A stretch of 64,000 bases of DNA from NCBI RefSeq assembly GCF_004379255.2, contig NC_056051.1, positions 3,312,062-3,376,061 of the forward strand. Reading direction: 5' to 3'. Every line of letters starts with the position of its first letter. The first letter of the stretch is position 1. This stretch comes from Salvia splendens. Its lineage: Eukaryota; Streptophyta; Magnoliopsida; Lamiales; Lamiaceae. Shown here piece by piece: positions 19,789-33,205 of the stretch. Below the pieces are notes generated by a model that saw nothing but the letters and a program-made list of their open reading frames with translations, did no database searches and was not told the DNA's origin. A program made the position numbers and the translations under genes.

Positions 19789-19866
19789 CCATAAGCCAAG
19801 GCGTGTGTCAACCATACTCATCCAATTCTCACAACACAACCACACTCCTCCCCTCTCGAAATAAAA

Positions 19867-20482
19867 ATGGCTTCCAACCCAATACAAAACCCTAATTCCT
19901 CCATTCTCGAGCAGGAATTCGACTACTCGAAGCGCTCCCAATGGCTCCGCGCAGCCGTCCTAGGCGCCAATGACGGCCTCGTCTCCACGGCCTCCCTGAT
20001 GATGGGCGTGGGCGCCGTGAAGCACGCCATCAAGGCCATGGTCCTGGCCGGCTTCGCGGGGCTCGTGGCCGGCGCCTGCTCCATGGCCATCGGCGAGTTC
20101 GTCTCCGTCTACTCCCAGCTCGACATCGAGCTCGCCCAGCTCAAGAGGGACGAGAAGCGCTCCGGCGTCGTCGCCTCTGAGGAAGAGAAGAGAGAGGGGA
20201 ATTTGCCGAATCCGATTCAGGCGGCGGCGGCGTCGGCGCTGGCGTTCTCGGTGGGGGCGATGGTGCCTCTGCTGGCGGCGTCGTTTATCGAGGAGTATAG
20301 GGTGAGGGTGGGGGGTGGTGGTGGCGGCGGTGAGCGCGGCGCTGGTGGGGTTCGGGTGGGTGGGGGCGGCGCTGGGGAGGGCGCCGGCGGGGAGGGCCAC
20401 GGCGAGGGTGCTGGTCGGAGGGTGGCTGGCGATGGCGTTGACGTTTGGTTTGACCAAGTTGATTGGATCAAAAGGGTTGTGA
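19867..20482 (+). CDS. Vacuolar iron transporter-like protein (VIT/CCC1, nodulin-21 type), with a one-base frameshift
   Basis: This family moves Fe(II) or Mn(II) across the tonoplast in exchange for protons. The intron-less start MASNPIQNPN is followed by the signature WLRAAVLGANDGLVSTASLM, the second helix block GFAGLVAGACSMAIGEFVSV, and QLDIELAQLKRDEK. As it stands the frame turns into a Gly-rich tail after EEYRVRV and stops at 20502. If one base of the six-G run at 20310-20315 is ignored, the next frame gives two ordinary membrane helices (ALVGFGWVGAALG; GGWLAMALTFGLTKLIG) and stops at 20482, about 204 aa and normal for the family. So either the gene carries a single-base insertion or the base is a sequence error. 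The 5' part is GC-rich, as often seen for this family. Confidence 0.85.
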
Positions 20483-20502
20483 ATTCATCAAAATTATTGT
20501 AG

Positions 20503-21047
20503 TAGCATGGTGTGAGTGTGAGTGCGATCATGATTTGGATTTGTATATGTAAAATTGAGATGGGAATCCATCGTGTGTTAATTATATAGAAATAAAATGT
20601 GGAATAGTTATTCCACTTAGGTTTAATTACCTATATATTCTCATGCAATTAGCCTAAATAGTAATTAATCGCTACTATATTATTCTCATAGAACTACTTG
20701 TATTTTTAAGGAAGAAAAACTAATTAATTTTGAGCTAATAAGTGTATATATGTTGAAATGAAAATCTGAATCATTAACACTTATTTATGGATTTCAAAAC
20801 ATAAATCCATAAACTATGCTACTTTGTGTAAATTAATTGAACAACAATTTCTAGGTTAATCAAGTAAACAATAACATTACACTGTTGTTATATTATTTTT
20901 TTCTTCTTTCTCACAACAGCTTGGTAGTCCGTAGTCATTCTATTTAATAAAGTGATGAACATGCATGCATGTATGGTGTAGTTAAATTAAACCATGTTCT
21001 ATTGTGCGTATGGTTTTTTAATAAAATTTATTAATTGCAATAATTAA
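20503..21047. other. 3' flank of the iron transporter-like gene, AT-rich
   Basis: Contains AATAAA-like polyadenylation signals (for example AAATAAAATG near 20590). No further gene seen. Confidence 0.5.
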
Positions 21048-21049
21048 TA

Positions 21050-21267
21050 CTCCCTCCATCCCCAAAGAAGCACTTTGAGGTCGGCATGAGTTTTAATGTA
21101 AAATTGGTGAAGTAAGAGAGAGGTAGAGAGAAAAAGTAAATAAGTATTGTTAGTGGAAAATGAGTCTCACCTCATTAGAGAGAAAAGACTTTCCAAAATT
21201 AAAAGTGTATATTTTTGTGGGACGGACTAAAAATGAAAGAGTGCATATTCTTGAGGGACGGAGAGAG
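21050..21267. mobile_element. Stowaway-like MITE
   Basis: 218 bp with inverted tips CTCCCTCCATCCCC and GGGACGGAGAGAG, flanked by TA on both sides (21048-21049, 21268-21269). This is the typical Tc1/mariner-type MITE structure of plants. Non-coding. Confidence 0.85.
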
Positions 21268-21269
21268 TA

Positions 21270-22163
21270 ATAGTAAAAATTTGGATTAGAAATGCTCAAT
21301 TTTTGTGTAATTAATGATGGTATTATTATCTACTACTATAAAATAATTAAATGAACAGATGAAGGTTTAAAATTTAGAATAAATTAACATTTAATAATCA
21401 ATCTCGTGGATATACAATCATTGGAACTGTTTGATTAATTACCATTTTCAGTTCGTTGTTAACCAAAATCTACTTCGATCTACCAAAATATCCTTGATTC
21501 GAAATGAATAGATCTCCATAATTAATGTTAGTGTACAAGCATCTTAAATTTGTCAACTTAATAAACATATACTATATCCAGTAGTTGTGGTCTAAGGTGA
21601 ATAATTGGCTGCACCGAGTGACTGACCCCAGTGCACCATTACTGGGGGACCAAATGAGTAATAATCGTCTCAACATTAAAGCAAAATAATGAGTAATAAA
21701 TTCTACTTTGGATTAATAAATGTTAAATATAATTAATAGTGCTATAATATAATTGAGATTAATAAATTTTCATTAACTCTATTTGATGAAATTGGTTTAC
21801 ATTACAAATATCGACCGAGAATTTGAAAGAGTGATGTACAACATTTTCACATAACGACTATTTCTAAAGCTCGTTTGGTAGACTAGTCATGTTTCGATTG
21901 AACAATAATAATCATAAATTCATACTAAGATTCATGGTTTTAACTAGTTATGTATTTTATTGGTGTGTTTGGTACTTAAAAGTAACACTATTTATCCAGA
22001 TTACATATTTGGTATAAAAGTTTGTATTCTAAAGTAAATTTCTCATGAACAAAAAATCATCAGTGTAAAATGAACTATGCTTGAAGAAAATGAGGTAGAT
22101 GAATAACATAGGGGGAATAATTCCCCAGTTACAATAATCCATCTTCCGATGCAGTTAGTTTAA

Positions 22164-22165
<2 letters not shown>
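21270..22165. other. AT-rich intergenic DNA
   Basis: No gene recognised. A short hairpin GGGGAATAATTCCCC lies at about 22112-22126. The phrase GCTCGTTTGGTA near 21869 is a common MITE start, but I could not find a matching second end. Confidence 0.45.

Positions 22166-22211
<46 letters not shown>
22166..22211. repeat. (TA)n microsatellite
   Basis: Uninterrupted TA dinucleotides forming the left flank of the first element of the TA-separated cluster. Confidence 0.95.
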
Positions 22212-22213
<2 letters not shown>

Positions 22214-22422
22214 TAGTGATCAAGATATAACTAATCTTAAGGGTATAACTAGAGAACAAATCTCAGCCACACATCTTAATGGAACAAATATTATTAATTT
22301 TAATAAAATAAAATATGCTGAGGGTATTTTTGGAAATTACTTTCTGAATTAAAACATGCGATCAAATTACGCGAAATCTTCCAAATATGCGATCCTTTCT
22401 TCTTCCAAATCGTAATTCTGAG

Positions 22423-22500
22423 CTGGGGGTGGCGCCGGAGAGGATACTGGCGGCGGTGGGGGAGCTGGCAAAGGCGATCGGGGCGGAGGGGCTGTTGGCG
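22423..22500 (+). pseudogene. Fragment resembling geranylgeranyl diphosphate synthase
   Basis: The translation APERILAAVGELAKAIGAEG matches a conserved helix of plant GGPP synthases (typically ERIVRAIGELAKAIG.EGLVAGQ), which make the C20 prenyl precursor of gibberellins, carotenoids and diterpenes. Only about 25 residues are recognisable. The catalytic Asp-rich motifs are absent, so it is a captured scrap and not a gene. The open frame goes on to 22587 with unrelated sequence. Confidence 0.6.
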
Positions 22501-22736
22501 GATTCAATCGTCGCGCCAATGCTGAAAAAACCCCAAATCAAAACCTACCTCTACGTCGGACTCACCGGAATCAGCGTCGGCGGGTAAGGAGACGCAACGA
22601 TGAGCTGCCGTAGAAGAGAAGCGGAGTTTCGGAACAAGAGCGGGGCGCGGTGGCTGTAGGCTCTAAGATTCGTCTTCGATATAGTTAGTTTCCGTCTACG
22701 TTTAATGTTACTGATGTATCTTGTGATTTTACTACA

Positions 22737-23578
22737 CTCTTGTTTACAAAACATCACTCTTGTTCTGATTTTACTTCACTCTTGTTCACAAAACACATCA
22801 CTCTTGTTTTGATTGCACTTCACTCTTGTTCACAAAACACATCACTCTTGTTCACAAAACACATCACTCTTGTTCTGATTTCACTTCACTCTTGTTCACA
22901 AAACACATCACTCTTGTTCTGATTTCACTTCACTCTTGTTCTGATTTTACTTCACTCTTGTTCACAAAACACATCACTCTTGTTCTGATTTCACTTCACT
23001 CTTGTTCACAAAACACATCACTCTTGTTCTGATTTCACTTCACTCTTGTTCACAAAACACATCACTCTTGTTCTGATTTCACTTCACTCTTGTTCTGATT
23101 TTACTTCACTCTTGTTCACAAAACACATCACTCTTGTTCTGATTTTACTTCACTCTTGTTTACAAAACATCACTCTTGTTCTGATTTTACTTCACTCTTG
23201 TTCACAAAACACATCACTCTTGTTCTGATTTTACTTCACTCTTGTTCACAAAACACATCACTCTTATTATGATTTTACTTCACTCTTGTTCACAAAACAC
23301 ATCACTTTTATTGTGATTTTACTTCACTCTTGTTTACAAAACATCACTCTTGTTCTGATTTTACTTCACTCTTGTTCACAAAACACATCACTCTTGTTCT
23401 GATTTCACTTCACTCTTGTTCACAAAACACATCACTCTTGTTCTGATTTCACTTCACTCTTGTTCTGATTTTACTTCACTCTTGTTCACAAAACACATCA
23501 CTCTTGTTCTGATTTTACTTCACTCTTGTTTACAAAACACATCACTCTTAGCATGATTTTACTTCACTCTTCACTCTT
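22737..23578. repeat. Minisatellite built from two alternating 22-bp half-units
   Basis: Unit A is CACAAAACACATCACTCTTG+TT; unit B is CTGATTTTACTTCACTCTTG+TT. They alternate mostly as ABAB, with occasional BB or AA, for about 37 half-units. Some copies have lost 2 bases (TACAAAACATCACTC). A B half-unit variant has TTTC instead of TTTT. Long frames across it (ITLVLISLHSCS…) follow from the repeat and are not genes. Confidence 0.9.
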
Positions 23579-23819
23579 AGCATGATTATTTTTGGGACAA
23601 TTCAACATTGATATTATAATTAGATCAGAGCAAGAAGAAACAGAAAGGGGCTACATCTGAAATGCATAGCTAAAATCTCACAAAATTCAAATACTACACT
23701 ACATCCCATCATAAAAATTGCAACGATAGCTTATCACCTAATGTTAATTCCCTAATTAAAGGAAATCAAAACTAAGAAAAACAGAAGATAAATTGGGAAA
23801 TGCAGGCTAAATTATATCA

Positions 23820-24000
23820 TAGATCTGTGTGTTCCCGCTCGGGGTCAGATGCCACGATCATGTGCGACAAGATGTCGTAGAGCGGCCCGCCCTTGGCCAT
23901 CGCCTCCTTCTTCTCCTTGATCACCGCGATGAGCTCCTTCCGGAGCGCCGCCGCCGCCTTGTTGACGGTGGCGGTGTTGTTGGCCACTGGAAGAGTGATG
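23820..24000 (-). pseudogene. Cytochrome P450 fragment (CYP716/CYP85-clan-like)
   Basis: The minus-strand translation contains AAAALRKELIAVIKEKKEAM and GGPLYDILSHMIVASDPE. This is the F-G helix region of CYP716-type P450s (typically RKELIAIIKQRK…SPTQDILSHML), which oxidise triterpenes. About 55 residues are recognisable. There is no heme-binding Cys loop or I-helix motif, so it is a captured fragment inside the TA-flanked element. Confidence 0.6.
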
Positions 24001-24376
24001 ATTGGAGACACCGATGCAGATTCCTTCGTCGGGGAAAGAGAGTCACTTGAATCGCGAAAATATTGATAATTTCCAATCGAATTCCTCTTCAATCGGACGA
24101 ATCGGCGGTAGGAGAGCTGAGAACTATTTTGCAGAAGAAGGAAGAGGAGGAGAAGAGAAGAATGCGGTTTCTTTTTCAAATGCCAATGATGTAATCTAAT
24201 TTTGGATGTGCAATGACCATTATACCCCCGCCTTATTATTGTGGAGTAAATTTGTGATTGAGGGAACTAATATCTCATTAAATTCAAAAATTAATACTAG
24301 CCCTTGATTTTTTTGATCTTGTGGCTATTATTTGTTCTCTAGTTATATGGTTAAGAGGTGTTTGCCATAGATCATG

Positions 24377-24380
<4 letters not shown>

Positions 24381-24450
<70 letters not shown>
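24381..24450. repeat. (TA)n microsatellite, 70 bp
   Basis: Pure TA repeat separating the first and second elements of the cluster. Confidence 0.97.
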
Positions 24451-24453
<3 letters not shown>

Positions 24454-26255
24454 TCGTGATCATATAATAACCCCTAAATATCGTAATAACCCTATAACCA
24501 AATCTGAACCACACATATTTCTAATCATGCGGTTGAGATTCAAACTTAGATTTACTTCATAAAAAAACGTGGGGGTAAAACTGTCATTTCTCTCATTTAA
24601 TTTCTGAATTTTGCCAAATATCACGTAAAATGATAAAATGATAGGTTTATTGCATAGAATGATAGTTTTGAGATTCAAACTTAGATTTACTTCATAAAAA
24701 AAAGCGTGGGGGTAAAACTGTCATTTTCCTCATTTAATTTCTGAATTTCGCCAAATATCACGTAAAATGATAAAATGATAGGTTTATTGCATAGAATGAT
24801 AGTTTTGCCGGATAGAATGATACTCTGAGTTGATAAAATGATACTTTTAACTGATTGATAAAATGATAAAATGATAGGTTTATTGCTTAGAATGATAGTT
24901 TTGCCGGATAGAATGATACTCTGAGTTGATAAAATGATACTTTTGACTGATTGATAAAATGATAAAATGATAGGTTTATTGCATAGAATGATAGTTTTGC
25001 CGGATAGAATGATACTCTGAGTTGAAAAAATGATACTTTTAGCTTATACATGTTAGGTTTACTGCATAAAATGATAGTTTTGCCGGATAGAATGATACTT
25101 TCAGCCGATAGAATGATAGTTTTGCCGGGTAGAATGATACTTTCAGCCGATAGAATGATAGATATTTTTGGTGTATAAAATGACATTTTTGTTTAATAAA
25201 ATGATACTTTTACCTGATAAAATGATAATCTAAGCGGATAAAATTACAGAAACCTTATAAAAATGATAGTTTTTCCGGATAGAATGATACTCTGAGTTGA
25301 TAAAATGATACTTTTAGCTTATAAATGTTAGGTTTACTGCATAAAATGATAGTTTTACCGGATAGAATGATACTTTTAGCCGATAGAATGATAGTTTTGC
25401 CGGGTAGAATGATACTTTCAGCCGATAGAATGATAGGTATTTTTGGTGTATAAAATGACATTTTTGTTTAATAAAATGATACTTTTACCTGATAAAATGA
25501 TAATCTAAGCGGATAAAATGACAGTTAGCTTATAAAAATGATAGTTTAGCTGAAGAAATTGCATATAAGCTGATAAAATGATACTTTAACGTGACAAAAT
25601 GACATAAAACTGATAAAATGATAGTTTTGCCGGATAGAATGATACTTTCAGCCGATAGAATGATAGTTTTGCCGGGTAGAATGATACTTTCAGCCGATAG
25701 AATGATATGTATTTTTGGTGTATAAAATGACATTTTTGTTTAATAAAATGATACTTTTACCTTATAAAATGATAATCTAAGCGGATAAAATGACAGTTAG
25801 CTTATAAAAATGATACTCTGAGTTGATAAAATGATACGTTTACTGCTTTGTGATAAAATGATAGGTTTATTTCATAGAATGATAGTTTTGCCGGATAGAA
25901 TGATACTCTGAGTTGATAAAATGATACTTTTGACTGACTGATAAAATGATAAAATGATATATGTTAGGTTTATTGCATAGAATGATAGTTTTGTCGGATA
26001 GAATGATACTCTGAGTTGATAAAATGATACTTTTGACTGACTGATAAAATGATAAAATGAGCGAAATTCAGAAATTAAATGAGCGAAATTTGGATACGTA
26101 AATTTTATCATGAGCGAAATGACATATTTACCCCAGCGCTTTTTTTTTTATGAAGTAAATCTAAGTTTGAATCTAGACCGCGTGATTTTAAAAATGTGTG
26201 GTCCAGATTTAGTTATAGGGTTATTACGGAAATTGGGGTTATCATTATAATGCAC

Positions 26256-26257
<2 letters not shown>
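24451..26257. mobile_element. TA-flanked inverted-repeat element 2, minisatellite-filled
   Basis: About 150-bp terminal inverted repeats. The left end starts GAGTCGTGATCATATAATAA and the right end, inverted, starts GGGTGCATTATAATGATAAC. Both share TAATAACCCTATAAC and AGATTTACTTCATAAAA. The interior (24590-26080) is a tandem array around GATAAAATGATA. It belongs to the same family as element 6 but lies in opposite orientation. No protein is encoded; the long minus-strand frames (SFYQLRVSFYPAKLSFY…) are repeat-derived. Confidence 0.8.
24590..26080. repeat. GATAAAATGATA-type minisatellite
   Basis: Short modules such as GATAGAATGATACTCTGAGT, TGATAAAATGATACTTTTGA and GGTTTATTGCATAGAATGAT recur in variable order, giving a higher-order unit of about 90-100 bp. 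A second sub-array with GTGTATAAAATGACATTTTT recurs at about 275-bp spacing (25165, 25446, 25718). Confidence 0.85.
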
Positions 26258-26306
<49 letters not shown>

Positions 26307-26331
26307 AATCCTATATATATATATATATATA
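26258..26331. repeat. (TA)n tract with an isolated element tip
   Basis: Two TA runs (about 26258-26302 and 26312-26331) are separated only by TCACAATCC (26303-26311). That is the inverse of GGATTGTGA, the terminal signature of neighbouring elements. Confidence 0.8.
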
Positions 26332-27074
26332 GAGAGAGAATTGTGATCAATGTCGAACCAATTTTAAAGACCAAACTAGAGACCAAATCTGGGCCATTAG
26401 ATCTAGTTTTTTTGATGAGATGTGCTGTTGTGTAAATTTTTCAGTCTTCATTACAAGCCCATTTTACTTCATTGTATAGGTTTGTTACTTCATTCCGTAC
26501 GTAATACCTTGAAACTACAACATGTTTTTACTTTCTTCCAGTAGGTTTTGAAATGATTCAACATATGTTTCATTTGAATTCGTTGACCTGAGTTTTTACT
26601 TTATTTACATTAAAAAATGCAATTCATTCAAGTGCGTTTATTACTTCATTCAGAAACGTTATTACTTCATTGGATAATGTTTTAGTTCATTCCAGTAGGA
26701 CTTCAAATGCTTCTACACATACTTCATTCCAATAATTTATTACATCATTCCATGTGTTTATTACACCATATCAGCGTTGTGGCGGTGGTGATAGATATTG
26801 TAGAGAGAAAGAACGGCACGCGATGGCGAAACCGCATTTGCGTACTGGAATGAAGTAATAATCCTACTGGAATGAAGTAAAAACCTACTGGAATGAAGTT
26901 AAATCTTCGTAACATGTTAGTATGACTTATTTACCTTCGGATGAATTAAAATAGGCTCGTGATGAAGGCGAAAATAATTGATAAATTTGTGTCTCTCATC
27001 CATAAAAAACTAGATCTAAAAATCCAAATTTGGTATGGTTCGGTCTTTAAGAGTGGATTTGTGAATAATGGGAC
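26332..27074. mobile_element. TA-flanked inverted-repeat element 3
   Basis: Left end GAGAGAATTGTGATCAATGT; inverted right end GTCCCATTATTCACAAATCC. The inner parts of the repeats match at TTAAAGACC, ACCAAAT and TTAGATCTAGTTTTTT. The interior repeats the phrase TTACTTCATT many times and has a small GC-rich stretch at 26770-26840 of unknown origin. No coding gene. Confidence 0.65.
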
Positions 27075-27094
27075 TATATATATATATATATATA

Positions 27095-27446
27095 GGATTG
27101 TGATCAAGATAGAACCATTCTTAAACGTCGAACAAATGCCAAACGGAGGTCGTTAGATCTTTTAATCCAATGGTGTTGATTTGCACAGCAACTTCCCATT
27201 ACAACCAAAACTATTATTAATGGGTGAATGCAGAGAAGTGAAAAAATAAAGCATGCATGGACTCTTCTTCGTTTCATTCATTCTTCCATCAACATGTGAG
27301 TTTTTTCACATGTTGAGTCCGGAATGTCGATAAAACATAGTCTAATATGTATGATTTTTAATCTTGACCGTCATTTTTTCCTCATCCAATGAATAAAATA
27401 TGTAGAGTTCTAGGTTCTACACTTAAGAATGGTTCTATCACAACCC
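27095..27446. mobile_element. TA-flanked inverted-repeat element 4
   Basis: Left end GGATTGTGATCAAGATAGAA then CCATTCTTAA; inverted right end GGGTTGTGATAGAACCATTC then TTAAG. TA tracts border both ends. About 350 bp, non-coding MITE size. Confidence 0.7.
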
Positions 27447-27477
<31 letters not shown>

Positions 27478-27791
27478 GGAGCGTTATTCTCCTATTCATC
27501 ACTTAGATCTTTTATTCTTCTTAATATGGACCGTTAGATCTCATTCATCAACGGTCCAGATGATCTGCATTTTTACACTATAATGGTGTATTATTAGTCA
27601 GTGTGCATTATTCAACTGAAAATCTGCATTATTACACTATAATGGTGCATTATTAGTCGGTGCGCATTATTCAACTGAAAATCTGCATTATTAAATGACA
27701 CGTGGCACCAATCTAACCGTCGGATGACAAAATCGTGGGGCTGCGATTAAAAAGAACAAAGAACAATAGATAAAAAAGGAAATGAATACAT

Positions 27792-27793
<2 letters not shown>
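27478..27793. mobile_element. Possible TA-flanked element 5
   Basis: Bounded by TA tracts on both sides, with weakly matching inverted tips (GGAGCGTTATTC against GGATGTATTC). Contains a direct repeat of about 63 bp around CTGCATTATTACACTATAAT (near 27564-27690). Non-coding. Confidence 0.45.

Positions 27794-27834
<41 letters not shown>
27794..27834. repeat. (TA)n microsatellite
   Basis: Pure TA run separating elements 5 and 6. Confidence 0.95.
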
Positions 27835-27837
<3 letters not shown>

Positions 27838-29410
27838 GTGCGTTATATTGATAACCCCTAAATATCGTAATAACCCTATAACTAAATCTGGACCGCACAT
27901 TTTTAAAATCACGCGGTTGAGATTCAAACTTAGATTTACTTCATAAAAAAAGGCAGAGGGGTAAAACTGTCATTTCGCTCATTTAATTTCGCAGCCGATA
28001 AAATGATACTTCGACCTAAAAATGACGAAACTATCATTATAAGCCAAAAGTATCATTTTATCAACTTAGAGTATCATTCTATCCGGCAAAACTATCATTC
28101 TATCCGACAAAGGTATCATTTTATCAACTCAAAGTATCATTCTATCTGCTGTGAGTATCATTTTATCAGTCAAAAGTATCATTTTATCAACTCAGAGTAT
28201 CATTCTATCCGACAAAACTATCATTGTATGCTGTAAACCTAACATATACTATCATTCTATCCGGCAAAAACTATCATTCTATCCGGCAAAAACTATCATT
28301 CTCTTCGGCAAAAACTATCATTCTATCCGACAAAACTGTCATTCTATGCAATAAACCTATCATTTTATCATTTTATCAGTCAGTCAAAAGTATCATTTTA
28401 TCAACTCAGAGTATCATTCTATCCGGCAAAACTATCATTTTATGCAATAAACCTATCATTTTATCATTTTATCATTTTACGTGATATTTGGCGAAATTCA
28501 GAGTATCATTTTATCAGTCAAGAGTATCATTTTATCAACTCAGAGTATCATTCTATCCGGCAAAACTATCATTCTATGCAATAAACCTATCATTTTATCA
28601 TTTTATCATTTTATCATTTTACGTAATATTTGGCGAAATTCAGAGTATCATTTTATCAGTCAAGAGTATCATTTTATCAACTCAGAGTATCATTCTATCC
28701 GGCAAAACTATCATTCTATGCAATAAACCTATCATTTTATCATTTTACGTAATATTTGGCGAAATTCAGAGTATCATTTTATCATTCAGAGTATCATTTT
28801 ATCAACTCAAAGTATCATTCTATCCTGCAAAACTATCATTTTATGCAATAAACCTATCATTTTATCATTTTATCAGTTAGTCAAAAGTATCATTTTATCA
28901 ACTCAGAGTATCATTCTATCCGGCAAAACTATCATTCTATGCAATAAACCTATCATTTTATTATTTTATCATTTTACGTGATATTTGGCGAAATTCAGAG
29001 TATCATTTTATCAACTCAGAGTATCATTCTATCCGGCAAAACTATCATTCTATGCAATAAACCTAACATATATCATTTTATCATTTTACGTGATATTTGG
29101 CGAAATTCAGAAATTAAATGAGCGAAATGACATATTTACCCCTCCGCCTTTTTTTATGAAGTAGAGTATCATTCTATCCGGCGAAACTATCATTCTATGC
29201 AATAAACCTAACATATATCATTTTATCATTTTACGTGATATTTGGCGAAATTCAGAAATTAAATGAGGGATATGACATATTTACCCCTCCGCCTTTTTTT
29301 ATGAAGTAAATCTAACTTTGAATCTCAGCCACAAGATTAGAAATATGTGTGGTCCAGATTTCATTATAGGGTTATTACGATATTTAGGAGTTATCATATG
29401 ATCACAACTC
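27835..29410. mobile_element. TA-flanked inverted-repeat element 6, same family as element 2 in reverse
   Basis: About 150-bp terminal inverted repeats like those of element 2, but with the two tip types swapped: left GGGGTGCGTTATATTGATAA, right (inverted) GAGTTGTGATCATATGATAA. The interior (28000-29240) is the TATCATTTTATC minisatellite, the reverse complement of the array in element 2. Near the right end, part of the terminal repeat is duplicated (AGAAATTAAATGAGCGAAAT at 29107 and again near 29251). Confidence 0.8.
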
Positions 29411-29440
29411 TATATATGATCAACTCTATATATATATATG
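29411..29440. repeat. Interrupted (TA)n tract
   Basis: TATATATGATCAACTCTATATATATATATGA: two short TA runs around TGATCAACTC, again an isolated copy of an element tip. Confidence 0.7.
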
Positions 29441-29653
29441 ATAAATTTAGTACTATCAGATTTTATCTACCTGGAACATGTATTCTAATTTTACAATTTT
29501 GTGATATGGTTATTCATAAACGTGAGATACAAATATCATAAAGCATTATATATAGAGGAGCCAACTGAAACTCTATTCTAAAGAATATTATGCATCACTG
29601 CAGATATGAGTTATCTGCAAACTTGGTAATTGAAAAGTAGAATTACAACTTCT
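29441..29653. other. 3' flank of the FBPase gene
   Basis: AT-rich; would contain the 3' UTR of the minus-strand FBPase transcript. No other feature seen. Confidence 0.5.
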
Positions 29654-32686
<3,033 letters not shown>

Positions 32687-33196
32687 CGCAACACAACCAA
32701 CCTATACGTACAAAAAAAGTGTATGTATATCTCAATCTGTGAATTGAGTCCACTCTCTACTCTATAAAATAGCCGCCACTCCAACACACATATCAATATA
32801 TATACATATACATACAATTGAAATGTATCTATAGCCCACGATATTATCTGGTATAGTTGGACCGCGATTCGAGGAAACGAAAAGGTGACACAGAAAATAC
32901 GCAAGGATGCGTGTGTGTGTGTGGATAGGGATGGGATGAGGCAGTAGTGGAGGGAAAATTGAGGGCTATCTGGATGAATTTAGCGAGCATCAACGGTGAC
33001 ACGTGGTGGCAATTGATCGTCACCGGATAATTACATCAACATAGAATCCGTATTCTATTATTGTGAAAAAGAATTAAATGATTTGTTTGTTTGTATTCTC
33101 CATCCCCATCGATAGAATGTCAGTTTGTAGTTTTGTTTGAAGAGCGGTTATGGCGTTTTCGTCTGGTTTTGGTGGTGGATGACGGCAGCCGTGTTA
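32687..33196. other. Upstream region of the FBPase gene
   Basis: Holds the 5' leader and promoter of the minus-strand FBPase. A palindromic CTATAAAATAG lies at about 32763-32773 and could serve as TATA box, and a (GT)n run lies at about 32911-32923. No other gene seen. Confidence 0.45.
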
Positions 33197-33205
33197 GCAA
33201 TCTAG

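Larger units (their letters stand above)
22212..24380. mobile_element. TA-flanked inverted-repeat element 1, carrying gene fragments and a minisatellite
   Basis: The left end (GGTAGTGATCAAGATATAAC…) and the inverse of the right end (GGGTCATGATCTATGG…) match over about 70 bp, including TATAACTAGAGAACAAAT. Both ends abut (TA)n tracts. The interior holds a fragment resembling geranylgeranyl diphosphate synthase (22423-22500), a 22-bp-based minisatellite (22737-23578) and a cytochrome P450-like fragment on the minus strand (23820-24000). No transposase was seen. The superfamily is undetermined; insertion into TA repeats recalls Micron-type MITEs. Confidence 0.7.

Noticed and set aside
19960..20531. 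Minus-strand Pro/His-rich frames opposite the iron transporter-like gene
   Set aside because: Shadow of a GC-rich coding strand; the plus strand has clear family motifs.
22740..23228. Long open frames reading ITLVLISLHSCSQNTSLLF-like repeats
   Set aside because: They exist only because the 22-bp half-unit repeat keeps several frames open; no start context or non-repeat sequence.
22737..23578. CRISPR-like regular repeats
   Set aside because: There are no unique spacers: both half-units are repeats, and the genome is eukaryotic.
26196..27927. Frames with Tyr-Ile repeats
   Set aside because: Direct translation of (TA)n tracts.
24887..28880. Frames such as SFYQLRVSFYPAKLSFYAIN
   Set aside because: Translation of the GATAAAATGATA minisatellite inside two transposon-like elements; appears in both orientations as the repeat does.
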